A stretch of 64,000 bases of DNA from Sphingobacteriales bacterium (GTDB taxonomy: Bacteria > Bacteroidota > Bacteroidia > UKL13-3), in the NCBI GenBank assembly GCA_021299635.1, contig JAJTFA010000002.1:62001-126000 (forward strand), written 5' to 3'. Each line of letters starts with the position of its first letter. Positions within the stretch are counted from its first letter, which is position 1. Both the position numbers and the translations under genes were made by a program. Shown one piece after another: positions 43,235 through 51,513 of this stretch. A model generated the notes under the pieces. It saw nothing but the letters and a program-made list of their open reading frames with translations. It made no database searches and had not been told where the DNA came from.

Positions 43235-45014
43235 AGCCTGTGTTTTTGTGTGCTTGCTCCTTCATACATTGGGTGTTTGGGGTATAATACCCCCGAAAAT
43301 GAGGCGGGTGTGTAGGCTGGGGCCCAATAATTCCTTGTTTTTCTATTCATCCACAGATACCTGCCAGCGTTTTAAGGGCTATTATATTTGGGGCAGAAAT
43401 GGAAATAGCGGCCCCTTTACGCTAATTGATTCCTTGGGCGCCAAATCGGCTGTTTCTTACTTACATAGTGGTGCCAACCCTACTGGTACTACTACCAACT
43501 GGAGCTATTTTATCCAGTTTCTGGATTCTTGCACAGCAACCGGTTCTTTTTCAGATACCATGGGGGTAGATGATACCCCGCCCGATACACTGTTTTTAGA
43601 CTCCGTAAGTGTGGATATTGCAACAAATATGGTTAAGTTAGGGTGGAGAAAGAGCCCAACACCAGATTTCTTTAGATACCTGCTGTTTTATGATAGCCTA
43701 GGTATTAAATGGGTTGAGGTTGTTCCGGGTGTGCTCAGAGATACATTTGCGACAGATAACAACTCTTTTTCAGACCCCAGGTTAAGGCCCCTAAAATATG
43801 ATATTACTTCTATAGACAGCTGCAACACCAGGCCACAGGTTTTTAATATTAAACCACACATTACCATATATTTAAGCGGAAATGTTGATACTTGTAAAAA
43901 AATAGCAAGCCTGCAATGGACTCATTATGTAGGGTGGCCTAAAATTAGAAATTACTATATTTTTAGACAAATTAATGCTGGCGGATTTAAGCTAATAGAT
44001 TCATTATCAGGCATTTTAAACAACTATCAATTGCCTGTCGAATTGGGAGAGGTAAATGACTTTTTCGTACGGGCCAACAAAGACACCAGCCTTGCTGTTA
44101 GCTCCACTTCCGCCCAACTTACACTACAAACAAGAAGCAGAAAAGAACCAGAAAACACCAGATTAATTAATATAAGCGCTGTAAACCCGGATGCTAATGA
44201 AATTAAAGCCGATTTGCTTATTGTAAACGATGAAGAAGCAAAACAGATCAATATTTGGTACAACACTTCTTTAAATCGAGATGCTTATTCAAATATTGCA
44301 GCCTTTTCAAGCCTTGGCCAATCCGGCAGCATTTCAGATGTGTTTGTCTCCCCCGATAAGAAAGATGCGCTGTACTTCCGCCTGGAAAGCGTTAATTTAT
44401 GCAATGTTCTTTATGAAAACATCGTGGTAATGCCACAAATGGCACTTAAGGTTGTTTCCATGGGAAACGAAAACATGCTTTCATGGAACCGATATTTTGG
44501 TTGGCCTAACGGTGTTTCTCGGTACCGTATTTATAGAGGAACTGATGATGGCTTTGGCAAAAGATCCTATATTTTAATAGATTCAGTGCCTTACACCGAT
44601 AGCACATACACCGATAGCGCGCCCCCTGATAATGTAGGCAGTTTTGGGCTTTGTTACTTTGTAGAGGCGGTGCAGGCCCTACCGTCACCTGAAGATCCGG
44701 GTTCTGCTAAAAGTTTTTCCGATTGTATTATTGAAGAAATGGTGGTTTTTGTGCCAAACGCCTTTAGGCCAGAGGGGGTAAACAAAACCTTTAGGCCCGA
44801 AGGGAGCTTTATAGACTACACAAGCTCATCAATGGAAATATTTGACCGCTGGGGAGGCCTGCTCATCTCTAAAAAAGATATTAGAGGCGGGTGGGACGGA
44901 AAAGACGCCTCAGGAAATACCTGTATTGGTGGTGTTTACTATTATAAGTTTAATATAATTAGCCCCGATGGCAAAAAACAAACAAAAACAGGATTCGTTA
45001 CCCTGCTCAACTAG
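43212..45014 (+). CDS. Secreted T9SS substrate with gliding-motility-associated C-terminal domain
   Basis: 600 residues. A hydrophobic stretch in the first 25 residues (ACVFVCLLLHTLGVWG) is the likely signal. The middle has at least three fibronectin/Ig-like beta domains with Ser/Thr/Asp-rich linkers and repeated IDSL, DTC and FxYxLxYD patterns. The C-terminal 90 residues are a type-B sorting domain: FVPNAFRPEGVNKTFRPEG, MEIFDRWGG, WDGKDASGNTCIGGVYYYKF and the closing GFVTLLN. It should be exported by Sec and type IX secretion to the cell surface. It overlaps the M16 gene by 23 bp and ybeY by 47 bp, an unusually tight arrangement for a surface protein. Confidence 0.85.
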   Translation: MRLLQGNRACVFVCLLLHTLGVWGIIPPKMRRVCRLGPNNSLFFYSSTDTCQRFKGYYIWGRNGNSGPFTLIDSLGAKSAVSYLHSGANPTGTTTNWSYFIQFLDSCTATGSFSDTMGVDDTPPDTLFLDSVSVDIATNMVKLGWRKSPTPDFFRYLLFYDSLGIKWVEVVPGVLRDTFATDNNSFSDPRLRPLKYDITSIDSCNTRPQVFNIKPHITIYLSGNVDTCKKIASLQWTHYVGWPKIRNYYIFRQINAGGFKLIDSLSGILNNYQLPVELGEVNDFFVRANKDTSLAVSSTSAQLTLQTRSRKEPENTRLINISAVNPDANEIKADLLIVNDEEAKQINIWYNTSLNRDAYSNIAAFSSLGQSGSISDVFVSPDKKDALYFRLESVNLCNVLYENIVVMPQMALKVVSMGNENMLSWNRYFGWPNGVSRYRIYRGTDDGFGKRSYILIDSVPYTDSTYTDSAPPDNVGSFGLCYFVEAVQALPSPEDPGSAKSFSDCIIEEMVVFVPNAFRPEGVNKTFRPEGSFIDYTSSSMEIFDRWGGLLISKKDIRGGWDGKDASGNTCIGGVYYYKFNIISPDGKKQTKTGFVTLLN

Positions 45015-45429
45015 TCAGATCTCCTTCAACTTTATTGATATGGGTCCTTTTCTTCGCAACAGAAAAGAAATCAGAAGGTGGATTATCTTATGCATTAATA
45101 AAGAGAATAAAACGCCAGGAGAAATCACTTTTAATTTTTGCAGTGATAAGCGCCTGCTAAAAATGAACAAAAACTATCTTAAGCACGATTTCTACACGGA
45201 TATTATAACCTTTGACTTTTCCGAAAACAATCTAATCTCTGGAGATATTTATATCAGCAAAGAGCGTGTTAAAGAAAACGCGGCAGAACTAAACGATGCG
45301 TTCCACGTGGAACTAAAGCGCGTAATGGTTCATGGCGTGTTGCATCTTTGTGGCTATAAAGATAAAACCAGGGCAGAAAAGGAAAAAATGAGGAAGAAAG
45401 AAGACGAGTGCTTATCTTTGCTGAGGTAG
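44968..45429 (+). CDS. ybeY: Endoribonuclease YbeY
   Basis: 153 residues. Zinc-dependent RNase for 16S rRNA 3' maturation and ribosome quality control. The motif reads HGVLHLCGYKD, where the canonical form is HGxLHLxGYDH: the third His is replaced by Asp. Homologues in Bacteroidota, as I recall, often show this variation. Only the ATG at 44968 starts the frame in front of the conserved ISFNFID strand, so the gene overlaps its neighbour by 47 bp. A parS-like site at 45299-45314 is inside the coding region. Confidence 0.9.
   Translation: MAKNKQKQDSLPCSTSQISFNFIDMGPFLRNRKEIRRWIILCINKENKTPGEITFNFCSDKRLLKMNKNYLKHDFYTDIITFDFSENNLISGDIYISKERVKENAAELNDAFHVELKRVMVHGVLHLCGYKDKTRAEKEKMRKKEDECLSLLR
45299..45314. 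other. parS-like ParB-binding site 2
   Basis: CGTTCCACGTGGAACT contains the perfect 14 bp palindrome GTTCCACGTGGAAC. Against TGTTCCACGTGGAACA it differs only at the two outermost positions. It lies inside ybeY, 2.8 kb from site 1 and 138 bp from site 3. Confidence 0.7.
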
Positions 45430-45436
45430 TTTTCCA

Positions 45437-45452
45437 TGTTTCACGTGGAACC
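45437..45452. other. parS-like ParB-binding site 3
   Basis: TGTTTCACGTGGAACC matches the B. subtilis-type parS (TGTTTCACGTGGAACA on this strand) at 15 of 16 bases, only the last base differing. It is in the 50 bp intergenic gap between ybeY and mnmG, so it is not constrained by coding. Confidence 0.8.
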
Positions 45453-45479
45453 GATAAAACTTAATTTGCTGACTTTCAA

Positions 45480-47342
45480 ATGTTTAGAGAATACGATATC
45501 GTGGTAATTGGGGCTGGCCACGCTGGTTGTGAAGCAGCGGCAGCGGCAGCCAATCTTGGCTCCAGTGTGCTCCTCATTACCATGGATATGAACAAAATAG
45601 CCCAGATGAGTTGCAACCCGGCCATGGGGGGAATAGCTAAGGGGCAGATTGTTAGAGAAATAGACGCGCTTGGGGGTTATTCGGGTATAGTTTCGGATAA
45701 ATCAACCATTCAATTTCGCATGTTAAATCGCTCTAAAGGTCCTGCCATGTGGAGCCCCAGAAGCCAAAATGATAGGATGCAATTTAGCCAATACTGGAGA
45801 GAAATTCTTGAAGCCACACCAAATGTAGACTTTTGGCAAGATGTTGTTAAAGAATTGGTGCTTGATAACGGTAAGGTTTGTGGCGTAATTACCGGAATGG
45901 GTCAAAAAATCGGCTGCAAAGCCGTGGTGCTTACAAGTGGTACATTTCTTAATGGCATCATTCATATCGGAACCAAACAGTTTGGCGGGGGCAGAATAGG
46001 GGAGAAGGCCTCAACAGGATTAACCGAGCAGCTCGTTTCTTTGGGTTTTGAGAGCGGAAGAATGAAAACAGGGACGCCACCACGGGTAGACGGAAGATCA
46101 TTGAATTACGATAGAATGGAGCGGCAAGATGGGGATGAAAATCCAAGTAAGTTTTCTTACAGCAATTCAACTTCTCCTGTTTCCAACCAACGCTGCTGCT
46201 GGATTACCTACACCAATGAAGCGGTTCATGAGGTGTTGCGAACCGGCTTTGATGAATCGCCAATGTATGCTGGTAGAATTCAGGGGTTGGGTCCAAGATA
46301 TTGCCCATCAATAGAGGACAAGATAAACCGTTTTGCTGAAAGAAACCGTCACCAAATTTTTGTTGAGCCGGAGGGTTGGAATACAGTTGAAATATATGTG
46401 AATGGTTTTTCAACCTCCTTGCCCGATCATGTTCAGATGAAAGCACTGAGGCTTATAGCCGGATTTGAAGATGCAAAAATATTTAGACCGGGCTATGCCA
46501 TTGAATATGATTATTTCCCACCAACCCAACTAAAGCTTACCCTTGAAACCCGATTAATAGAAAACCTGTTTTTTGCCGGGCAAATAAATGGTACAACCGG
46601 CTATGAAGAAGCTGCTTGCCAAGGGTTAGTGGCCGGAATAAATGCACATTGTAAATTGGCCGAGAAGGAAGAATTTATTCTTAAACGCTCTGAAGCATAT
46701 ATTGGTGTGTTAATTGACGATCTGGTAAACAAGGGTACTGATGAGCCCTATCGTATGTTTACCTCCAGGGCCGAATACAGAATAATGCTAAGGCAAGATA
46801 ATGCTGATATCAGATTAACCGAAAAAGGCTATAGGCTTGGTTTGGCTGGTGATTTGCGCATGCGGGCTGTAGAAGAAAAAGAAAAACAGACCGCTGAAAT
46901 AATTTCTTACTTTAAAAAAACATCTGTTGTGCCCGCTGACATAAACCCAATTCTTGAGGAGTTGGAGACTGCGCCCATACCCCAAAACTATAAGCTTGAT
47001 GCCATTTTAAGTAGGCCGCAGGTTAATATGGCAAGCCTGCAAAGGCTACCCCTTGTTGGTTCGCTTCTTGACAACTATTCAGATGAGGCCGCTTTACAGG
47101 CTGAGGTGTTAATGAAGTATGAGGGTTATCTTGAAAAGGAAAAACAAATGGTTGATAAAATGAATCGGTTAGAAGAAATAAGAATCAATGATGGTTTTAA
47201 CTATAATATGGTTAAATCTATTTCTCTTGAGGCTCGAGAAAAGTTGATTAAGCAAAGGCCCGCAACCCTTGGACAGGCTGCCAGAATAAGCGGCATATCG
47301 CCAGCTGATATTTCTGTTTTATTGGTTCATTTGGGTCGTTAA
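45480..47342 (+). CDS. mnmG: tRNA uridine-5-carboxymethylaminomethyl modification enzyme
   Basis: 620 residues, normal length. FAD-binding partner of MnmE; modifies U34 of tRNAs. Motifs: VVIGAGHAGCEAAAAAANLG at 8-27, MSCNPAMGGIAKG, GTFLNGIIHIG, MKTGTPPRVDG, and the C-terminal ITGYEEAACQG-type region seen here as GTTGYEEAACQGLVAG. In many bacteria this gene (gidA) is beside oriC or parAB; here it is next to a parS-like site. mnmE is not in the window. Confidence 0.97.
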   Translation: MFREYDIVVIGAGHAGCEAAAAAANLGSSVLLITMDMNKIAQMSCNPAMGGIAKGQIVREIDALGGYSGIVSDKSTIQFRMLNRSKGPAMWSPRSQNDRMQFSQYWREILEATPNVDFWQDVVKELVLDNGKVCGVITGMGQKIGCKAVVLTSGTFLNGIIHIGTKQFGGGRIGEKASTGLTEQLVSLGFESGRMKTGTPPRVDGRSLNYDRMERQDGDENPSKFSYSNSTSPVSNQRCCWITYTNEAVHEVLRTGFDESPMYAGRIQGLGPRYCPSIEDKINRFAERNRHQIFVEPEGWNTVEIYVNGFSTSLPDHVQMKALRLIAGFEDAKIFRPGYAIEYDYFPPTQLKLTLETRLIENLFFAGQINGTTGYEEAACQGLVAGINAHCKLAEKEEFILKRSEAYIGVLIDDLVNKGTDEPYRMFTSRAEYRIMLRQDNADIRLTEKGYRLGLAGDLRMRAVEEKEKQTAEIISYFKKTSVVPADINPILEELETAPIPQNYKLDAILSRPQVNMASLQRLPLVGSLLDNYSDEAALQAEVLMKYEGYLEKEKQMVDKMNRLEEIRINDGFNYNMVKSISLEAREKLIKQRPATLGQAARISGISPADISVLLVHLGR

Positions 47343-47378
47343 GCGCATAACTGCCGATTATTTTATTTCTTTGCTGCA

Positions 47379-48272
47379 ATGGAACATCTTTCCTTTTGTC
47401 TTGTTTGTGGCGGAAACCATATTTCTAAAGAGCTTTCTTGCAAAGATTTTGTGGCTAGTACAGAAGCTTTTGATTTGCACAGGTGTGCCGATTGCAGCTT
47501 TCTGTTTACCAACCCCAGGCCTTCTGTGCAGGAAATAGGCCCTTATTATCAAAGCGACAGGTATGTTTCTCATGCCGGCAGTAAAGATGGTTTTAGTTTT
47601 GTGTACAAAGTATATGATTTGGTCAGAGACTATAGTATTGGCCGCAAAATAAAGCTAATCAAATCGTTTCATTCCTCAGGCGATATCATGGATTTGGGTT
47701 GCGGTTTGGGGTATTTCTTAAACGCACTGCACAAAGACGGTTCGTTTAGGCCTGTAGGTGTAGATGTTAGTGAAGACGCTGTTAACTATGTGAGGGAAAA
47801 TTTTGGGTTAACGGTGAAAGGCGAAACCGAATTAGACGCGTTTGCGCCCAAATCCTTTGATGTAATAACACAATGGCACGTATTGGAACATGTGCATGCG
47901 CTTAACGAAAGAATGCAACAGTTAAAGCGTTTGCTAAAAAAGGACGGCACGCTTTTTATAGCGGTGCCCAATAGCAACAGTTGGGACGCTAAACATTATG
48001 GTGCATATTGGGATGGCTATGATGTGCCAAGACATCTATATCATTTCAATAAAAAAAGTTTTGGTTTGCTTATGCAGAACCATGGTTTTAGAATAGTGCA
48101 AACACGAGCTATGGTTTTTGACGCACCATATATAAGCATGCGAAGCGAGGTTCACAAGGGTGGCTCTGCAGCGTTTTTGCGTGGTGCGGCAAGCGGTATT
48201 TTGTCTACCATGAACGCTTGGGTAAGCGGCAATTACTCTAGCTTATTATTTGTGGTTAAAAATATTTTATAA
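47379..48272 (+). CDS. SAM-dependent methyltransferase with N-terminal zinc-binding motif
   Basis: 297 residues. Two CxxC pairs (Cys7/Cys10 and Cys36/Cys39: CLVCGG, CADC) form a likely rubredoxin-type zinc site, followed by a class I methyltransferase core: IMDLGCGLGYFLNAL near 103, VGVDVSEDAV, FDVITQWHVLEHVHA and LKKDGTLFIAVPN. The zinc-plus-methyltransferase arrangement is seen in small-molecule or sugar C-methyltransferases. Overlaps the upstream end of the following lipoprotein frame. Substrate unknown. Confidence 0.82.
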   Translation: MEHLSFCLVCGGNHISKELSCKDFVASTEAFDLHRCADCSFLFTNPRPSVQEIGPYYQSDRYVSHAGSKDGFSFVYKVYDLVRDYSIGRKIKLIKSFHSSGDIMDLGCGLGYFLNALHKDGSFRPVGVDVSEDAVNYVRENFGLTVKGETELDAFAPKSFDVITQWHVLEHVHALNERMQQLKRLLKKDGTLFIAVPNSNSWDAKHYGAYWDGYDVPRHLYHFNKKSFGLLMQNHGFRIVQTRAMVFDAPYISMRSEVHKGGSAAFLRGAASGILSTMNAWVSGNYSSLLFVVKNIL

Positions 48273-48276
48273 ATCC

Positions 48277-49869
48277 TTGATTAGGCGTTTTAAAATACCG
48301 GTTTTTTTGTTGTTTACTGGCGTGGTTCTTGTTTCCGGATGCGCACAAATTGTGACACCAACAGGCGGCCAAAAAGATATGCAGCCCCCGGCTGTTATAA
48401 TAGAGGTGCCAGATAATGCACGGGCGGGGTTTAATGCAAACAAAATCGTGATTGGCTTTGATGAGTACATCCAACTGCTTAGCCCCGAAGAGCAAATCGT
48501 TATTTCTCCCCCGCTGGAAGAAAAGCCCGAGTATGAAATAAGCGGCAAAAGCCTCATTATACGATTTGGGTCGGCACCAAAAGCAAACACCACTTATACT
48601 ATTAATTTTGGGAACGCTATTGCCGATAACCACGAGGGTAATGTTTTGGGCGATTATAGATATGTTTTTTCAACCGGTAACAGCATAGACACCCTGAGCG
48701 TTCCGGGTAAAGTTATTTGGGCAGAAAACAATGAAGCTAAAAAAAATATAAGTGTTTGTTTGTACCAGTATGAGGGTTTTACGGATTCTTCCATCTACCT
48801 GAACAAGCCGGCCTATTTTGCTAAAAGCAAAGATGGTGGTGCCTTTAGGTTATATAATCTACCCGGTAATACATTTAGACTCGTAGCGTTTAATGATGAT
48901 AATAAAAACCTGAAGTATGATAAAAATGAGGCAATAGCCTTCGTAAATAATCCGGTTTTAACCAACGACACTTCCGCTGTTTATGAATTAAAAATGTATC
49001 AACCCGATATATATGATTCAGGAAAAATAATCGATGCTTTCAGTAGAGAAGAAAACAGGTTTACTTTTCTTATATATAAACCCACAGGGGATCTGCCAAT
49101 CCCTGCAAACAAATCGAATTACTACTTGCGTAAATCTATTGGTAAATCAGATATAGATACCTTTTTCGTATATACAAAGCCTGATGAGAAGGATAGTTTA
49201 TGTTTTAATTATAAAGCTGATATTATTTGTGTTAATACAAAAAAATCTACTAAGAAGCCCTTGTTTTATTCAGATATACAAAAGATTGTAGAGTTAAATG
49301 ATACCATGATTATTTCCTTATCTAATCCATTATCTGTTATAGATACCAATAGGTTAATATTAATAGAAGACACTATACCGCAACTATATAAGTATGTAGT
49401 AGACACAAACCATTTTGTTGTAAAAATCTTGTTTAACTGGAAAGAGAATATGAAATATACTCTACTGATAAAAGACTCCTGTTTTAAAGATATATACAGC
49501 CAATACAGTAAAAAACAAAGTATAAACTGGGTTTCTAAAAATATAAAAAGCTATAGCACATTAATGGCTAATTTTATATATACCGGAACCAATCATAACC
49601 TTCTTATTCAACTAATTAGTGCGGATGAGAAAAAAGTATTTAAATCGTTTTATTTGAATAAACAGTCGAGTTATTTTTTTGATTATCTGCTACCCGGATC
49701 TTACAAGATTAAAATAATTGATGATAGAAATAGAAATGGAAAATGGGATAATGGTAATTATATAACCAAAAAACAACCAGAGGCTGCTTTTTATTATCCT
49801 GAAACCTTTGATTTAAGGGCTTTTTGGGATTTAGAGCAGCGTTTTGATTTAAATAGTGTTATTAAATAA
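48277..49869 (+). CDS. Lipoprotein with bacterial Ig-like (SbsA-type) domain
   Basis: About 530 residues from the TTG at 48277, which is 4 bp after the methyltransferase stop and gives MIRRFKIPVFLLFTGVVLVSGC; a TTG at 48250 is also in frame. The lipobox is LVSGC. Next comes the Bacteroidota Ig-like module: TPTGGQKDMQPPAVI, IVIGFDEYIQL, SPPLEEKPEYEISGKSLII, TYTINFGNAIADNHEGN (about 20-130), then beta-rich repeats with FxLxxFxDxNxNxxYD (FNDDNKNLKYDKNE; IIDDRNRNGKWDNG) near 210 and 480. Outer-membrane or surface location likely. The second half (from about 49000) is clearly more AT-rich than the first. Function unknown. Confidence 0.82.
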   Translation: MIRRFKIPVFLLFTGVVLVSGCAQIVTPTGGQKDMQPPAVIIEVPDNARAGFNANKIVIGFDEYIQLLSPEEQIVISPPLEEKPEYEISGKSLIIRFGSAPKANTTYTINFGNAIADNHEGNVLGDYRYVFSTGNSIDTLSVPGKVIWAENNEAKKNISVCLYQYEGFTDSSIYLNKPAYFAKSKDGGAFRLYNLPGNTFRLVAFNDDNKNLKYDKNEAIAFVNNPVLTNDTSAVYELKMYQPDIYDSGKIIDAFSREENRFTFLIYKPTGDLPIPANKSNYYLRKSIGKSDIDTFFVYTKPDEKDSLCFNYKADIICVNTKKSTKKPLFYSDIQKIVELNDTMIISLSNPLSVIDTNRLILIEDTIPQLYKYVVDTNHFVVKILFNWKENMKYTLLIKDSCFKDIYSQYSKKQSINWVSKNIKSYSTLMANFIYTGTNHNLLIQLISADEKKVFKSFYLNKQSSYFFDYLLPGSYKIKIIDDRNRNGKWDNGNYITKKQPEAAFYYPETFDLRAFWDLEQRFDLNSVIK

Positions 49870-50273
49870 TGTGAATAAGATGGAATTTTATACCTGAATT
49901 GTTAATTATAAATGTGGGTATATAAATATTGGTTAATAAACCCCAGGTTACCCACTTGGTAAAAGACAAGTATCTACATTTATAATAGGTTTATTTTTTC
50001 CATATTTTACCGTGGGTTGTATTATTAACATTGTTTATAAAACAGAGTAAGTACTTGATATTTAAATTACATTGATGTTGGTAAACTGTTAATGTGATTA
50101 GAGTATCATAAAATACAAAGATTTTTAAAATGAGATTTCAACCAATTCACATCACTTATTATAAATACAATCTTTTAAAGGTTTATTGTTTTAATGTGTG
50201 TGTGTTTAGGTATAATTTATAATTGTATTAGTTTTGTTGATTAGAATAATAGCAGAACCATTCTGTTAAAATA
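49870..50273. other. AT-rich intergenic region; candidate replication origin
   Basis: 404 bp, the longest gene-free stretch, GC about 24% by hand count. At 49870-49878 TGTGAATAA is a perfect DnaA box on the minus strand (TTATTCACA, consensus TTWTNCACA), starting right after the lipoprotein stop. Weaker 7/9 boxes are CAATTCACA (50143), TTACCCACT (49948) and, on the minus strand, ATACCCACA (49913). The hexamer GTGGGT or its complement ACCCAC occurs three times in about 110 bp (49914, 49950, 50012). No TAnnTTTG promoter for pheS is evident. Nearby genes (mnmG) and parS sites favour an origin-proximal place. Only one perfect DnaA box and no dnaA gene are present, so this remains a candidate. Confidence 0.45.
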
Positions 50274-51287
50274 ATGATTGAAAAGTTAAAGAAGGTAATT
50301 CAGGAAATAAAGGATCTAAGCATTAATAGTGCCGAGGAGTTAGAAGTTTTTAGAATTAAATATTTATCGCGAAAAGGCATAATTAACGACTTGTTTGAGG
50401 AATTTAAAGCTATTCCTAACGAACAAAAAAAGGATACAGGAAAAGTGATGAACGAGTTAAAACAAATAACTGAGTTTAAATTCAATGAGTTACAGGTTGT
50501 ATTCGGTAAAAAACAAAAAGAAGAGCAAATAGAAACAGATATAAGTTTACCTGGTGAACCTATTAATATTGGGGCACGTCACCCAATTTATATATTTCAA
50601 AATAAAGTGTTGGATGTTTTTAGGAAATTGGGTTTTACTATTGCAGAAGGACCAGAAATAGAGGATGACTGGCATAATTTTTCAGGATTAAATTTTCCGC
50701 AAAACCATCCTGCCAGAGATATGCAGGATACATTTTTTGTTAATGAAGTTTTTTCTCTGCGCACTCATTGCACCAGTGTACAGGTAAGAATAATGGAAAA
50801 ACAAAAACCACCAATAAGAGTGGTAATGCCTGGTAGGGTATATAGAAATGAAGCAATCTCTGCCAGATCACATTGTTTTTTTCACCAGATTGATGGTGTT
50901 TATATTGATAAAAATGTATCATTCGCTGATTTAAAGCAAACCTTATATTTTTTTGTAAAAGAGTTGTTTGGTGCAGATTATGGAATACGTTTTAGGCCAA
51001 GTTATTTTCCATTTACTGAACCATCTGCCGAGATGGATATTGCATGTATTATATGTAAAGGTTCCGGATGTAATGTTTGTAAACACACCGGCTGGCTTGA
51101 AATTTTAGGCTGTGGTATGATAGACCCAAATGTTTTGAAAGTAAATGGAATTGATCCGGATGAATATTCCGGCTTTGCTTTTGGTATGGGCGTGGAGCGA
51201 ACCACTATGATGTTATACGGAATAAAAGATATTAGGGTGTTTAGTCAAAACGATATACGTTTTCTTAGCCAGTTTGCATCACAATAA
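50274..51287 (+). CDS. pheS: Phenylalanine-tRNA ligase alpha subunit
   Basis: 337 residues, normal length. Charges tRNA(Phe) with phenylalanine as an alpha2-beta2 enzyme; pheT is not in the window. N-terminal coiled coil (1-90), class II motif 2 RNEAISARSHCFFHQIDGVY, motif 3 GFAFGMGVERTTMMLYGI and, typical for Bacteroidota, a zinc-ribbon insert CIICKGSGCNVCKHTGW. Codon use is more AT-rich than upstream mnmG. It starts right after the candidate origin region; the start ATG at 50274 lacks a Shine-Dalgarno sequence. Confidence 0.96.
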   Translation: MIEKLKKVIQEIKDLSINSAEELEVFRIKYLSRKGIINDLFEEFKAIPNEQKKDTGKVMNELKQITEFKFNELQVVFGKKQKEEQIETDISLPGEPINIGARHPIYIFQNKVLDVFRKLGFTIAEGPEIEDDWHNFSGLNFPQNHPARDMQDTFFVNEVFSLRTHCTSVQVRIMEKQKPPIRVVMPGRVYRNEAISARSHCFFHQIDGVYIDKNVSFADLKQTLYFFVKELFGADYGIRFRPSYFPFTEPSAEMDIACIICKGSGCNVCKHTGWLEILGCGMIDPNVLKVNGIDPDEYSGFAFGMGVERTTMMLYGIKDIRVFSQNDIRFLSQFASQ

Positions 51288-51298
51288 GTAAAAATAAG

Positions 51299-51499
51299 CT
51301 AAATAGTATCTGTACTGTTTATTTGCGCCCGAATAGTTTTTTCTAATGAATCCATAGCAGCCTCGTCTTTATTCAATTGTTGCTCTACAGCCGCTTTTTC
51401 AGCTCGGTTTAATTCAGGATTATTATTGGTGTTGGATTGCCCACAAGATATAAATAATATAAATATACAGACAAAACCTGATAATGATATTTTATACAT
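51299..51499 (-). CDS. Small lipoprotein
   Basis: 66 residues. Signal with lipobox FILFISC near residue 19, then a polar, Asn-rich and helical tail (AEKAAVEQQLNKDEAAMDSLEKTIRAQ). No known domain. It lies 14 bp downstream of lptB on the same strand, so it may be part of that transcript. It is too short for further assignment, but the lipobox and clean start make it a plausible gene. Confidence 0.6.
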   Translation of the reverse strand: MYKISLSGFVCIFILFISCGQSNTNNNPELNRAEKAAVEQQLNKDEAAMDSLEKTIRAQINSTDTI

Positions 51500-51513
51500 T
51501 TTAGTTAAATTAA

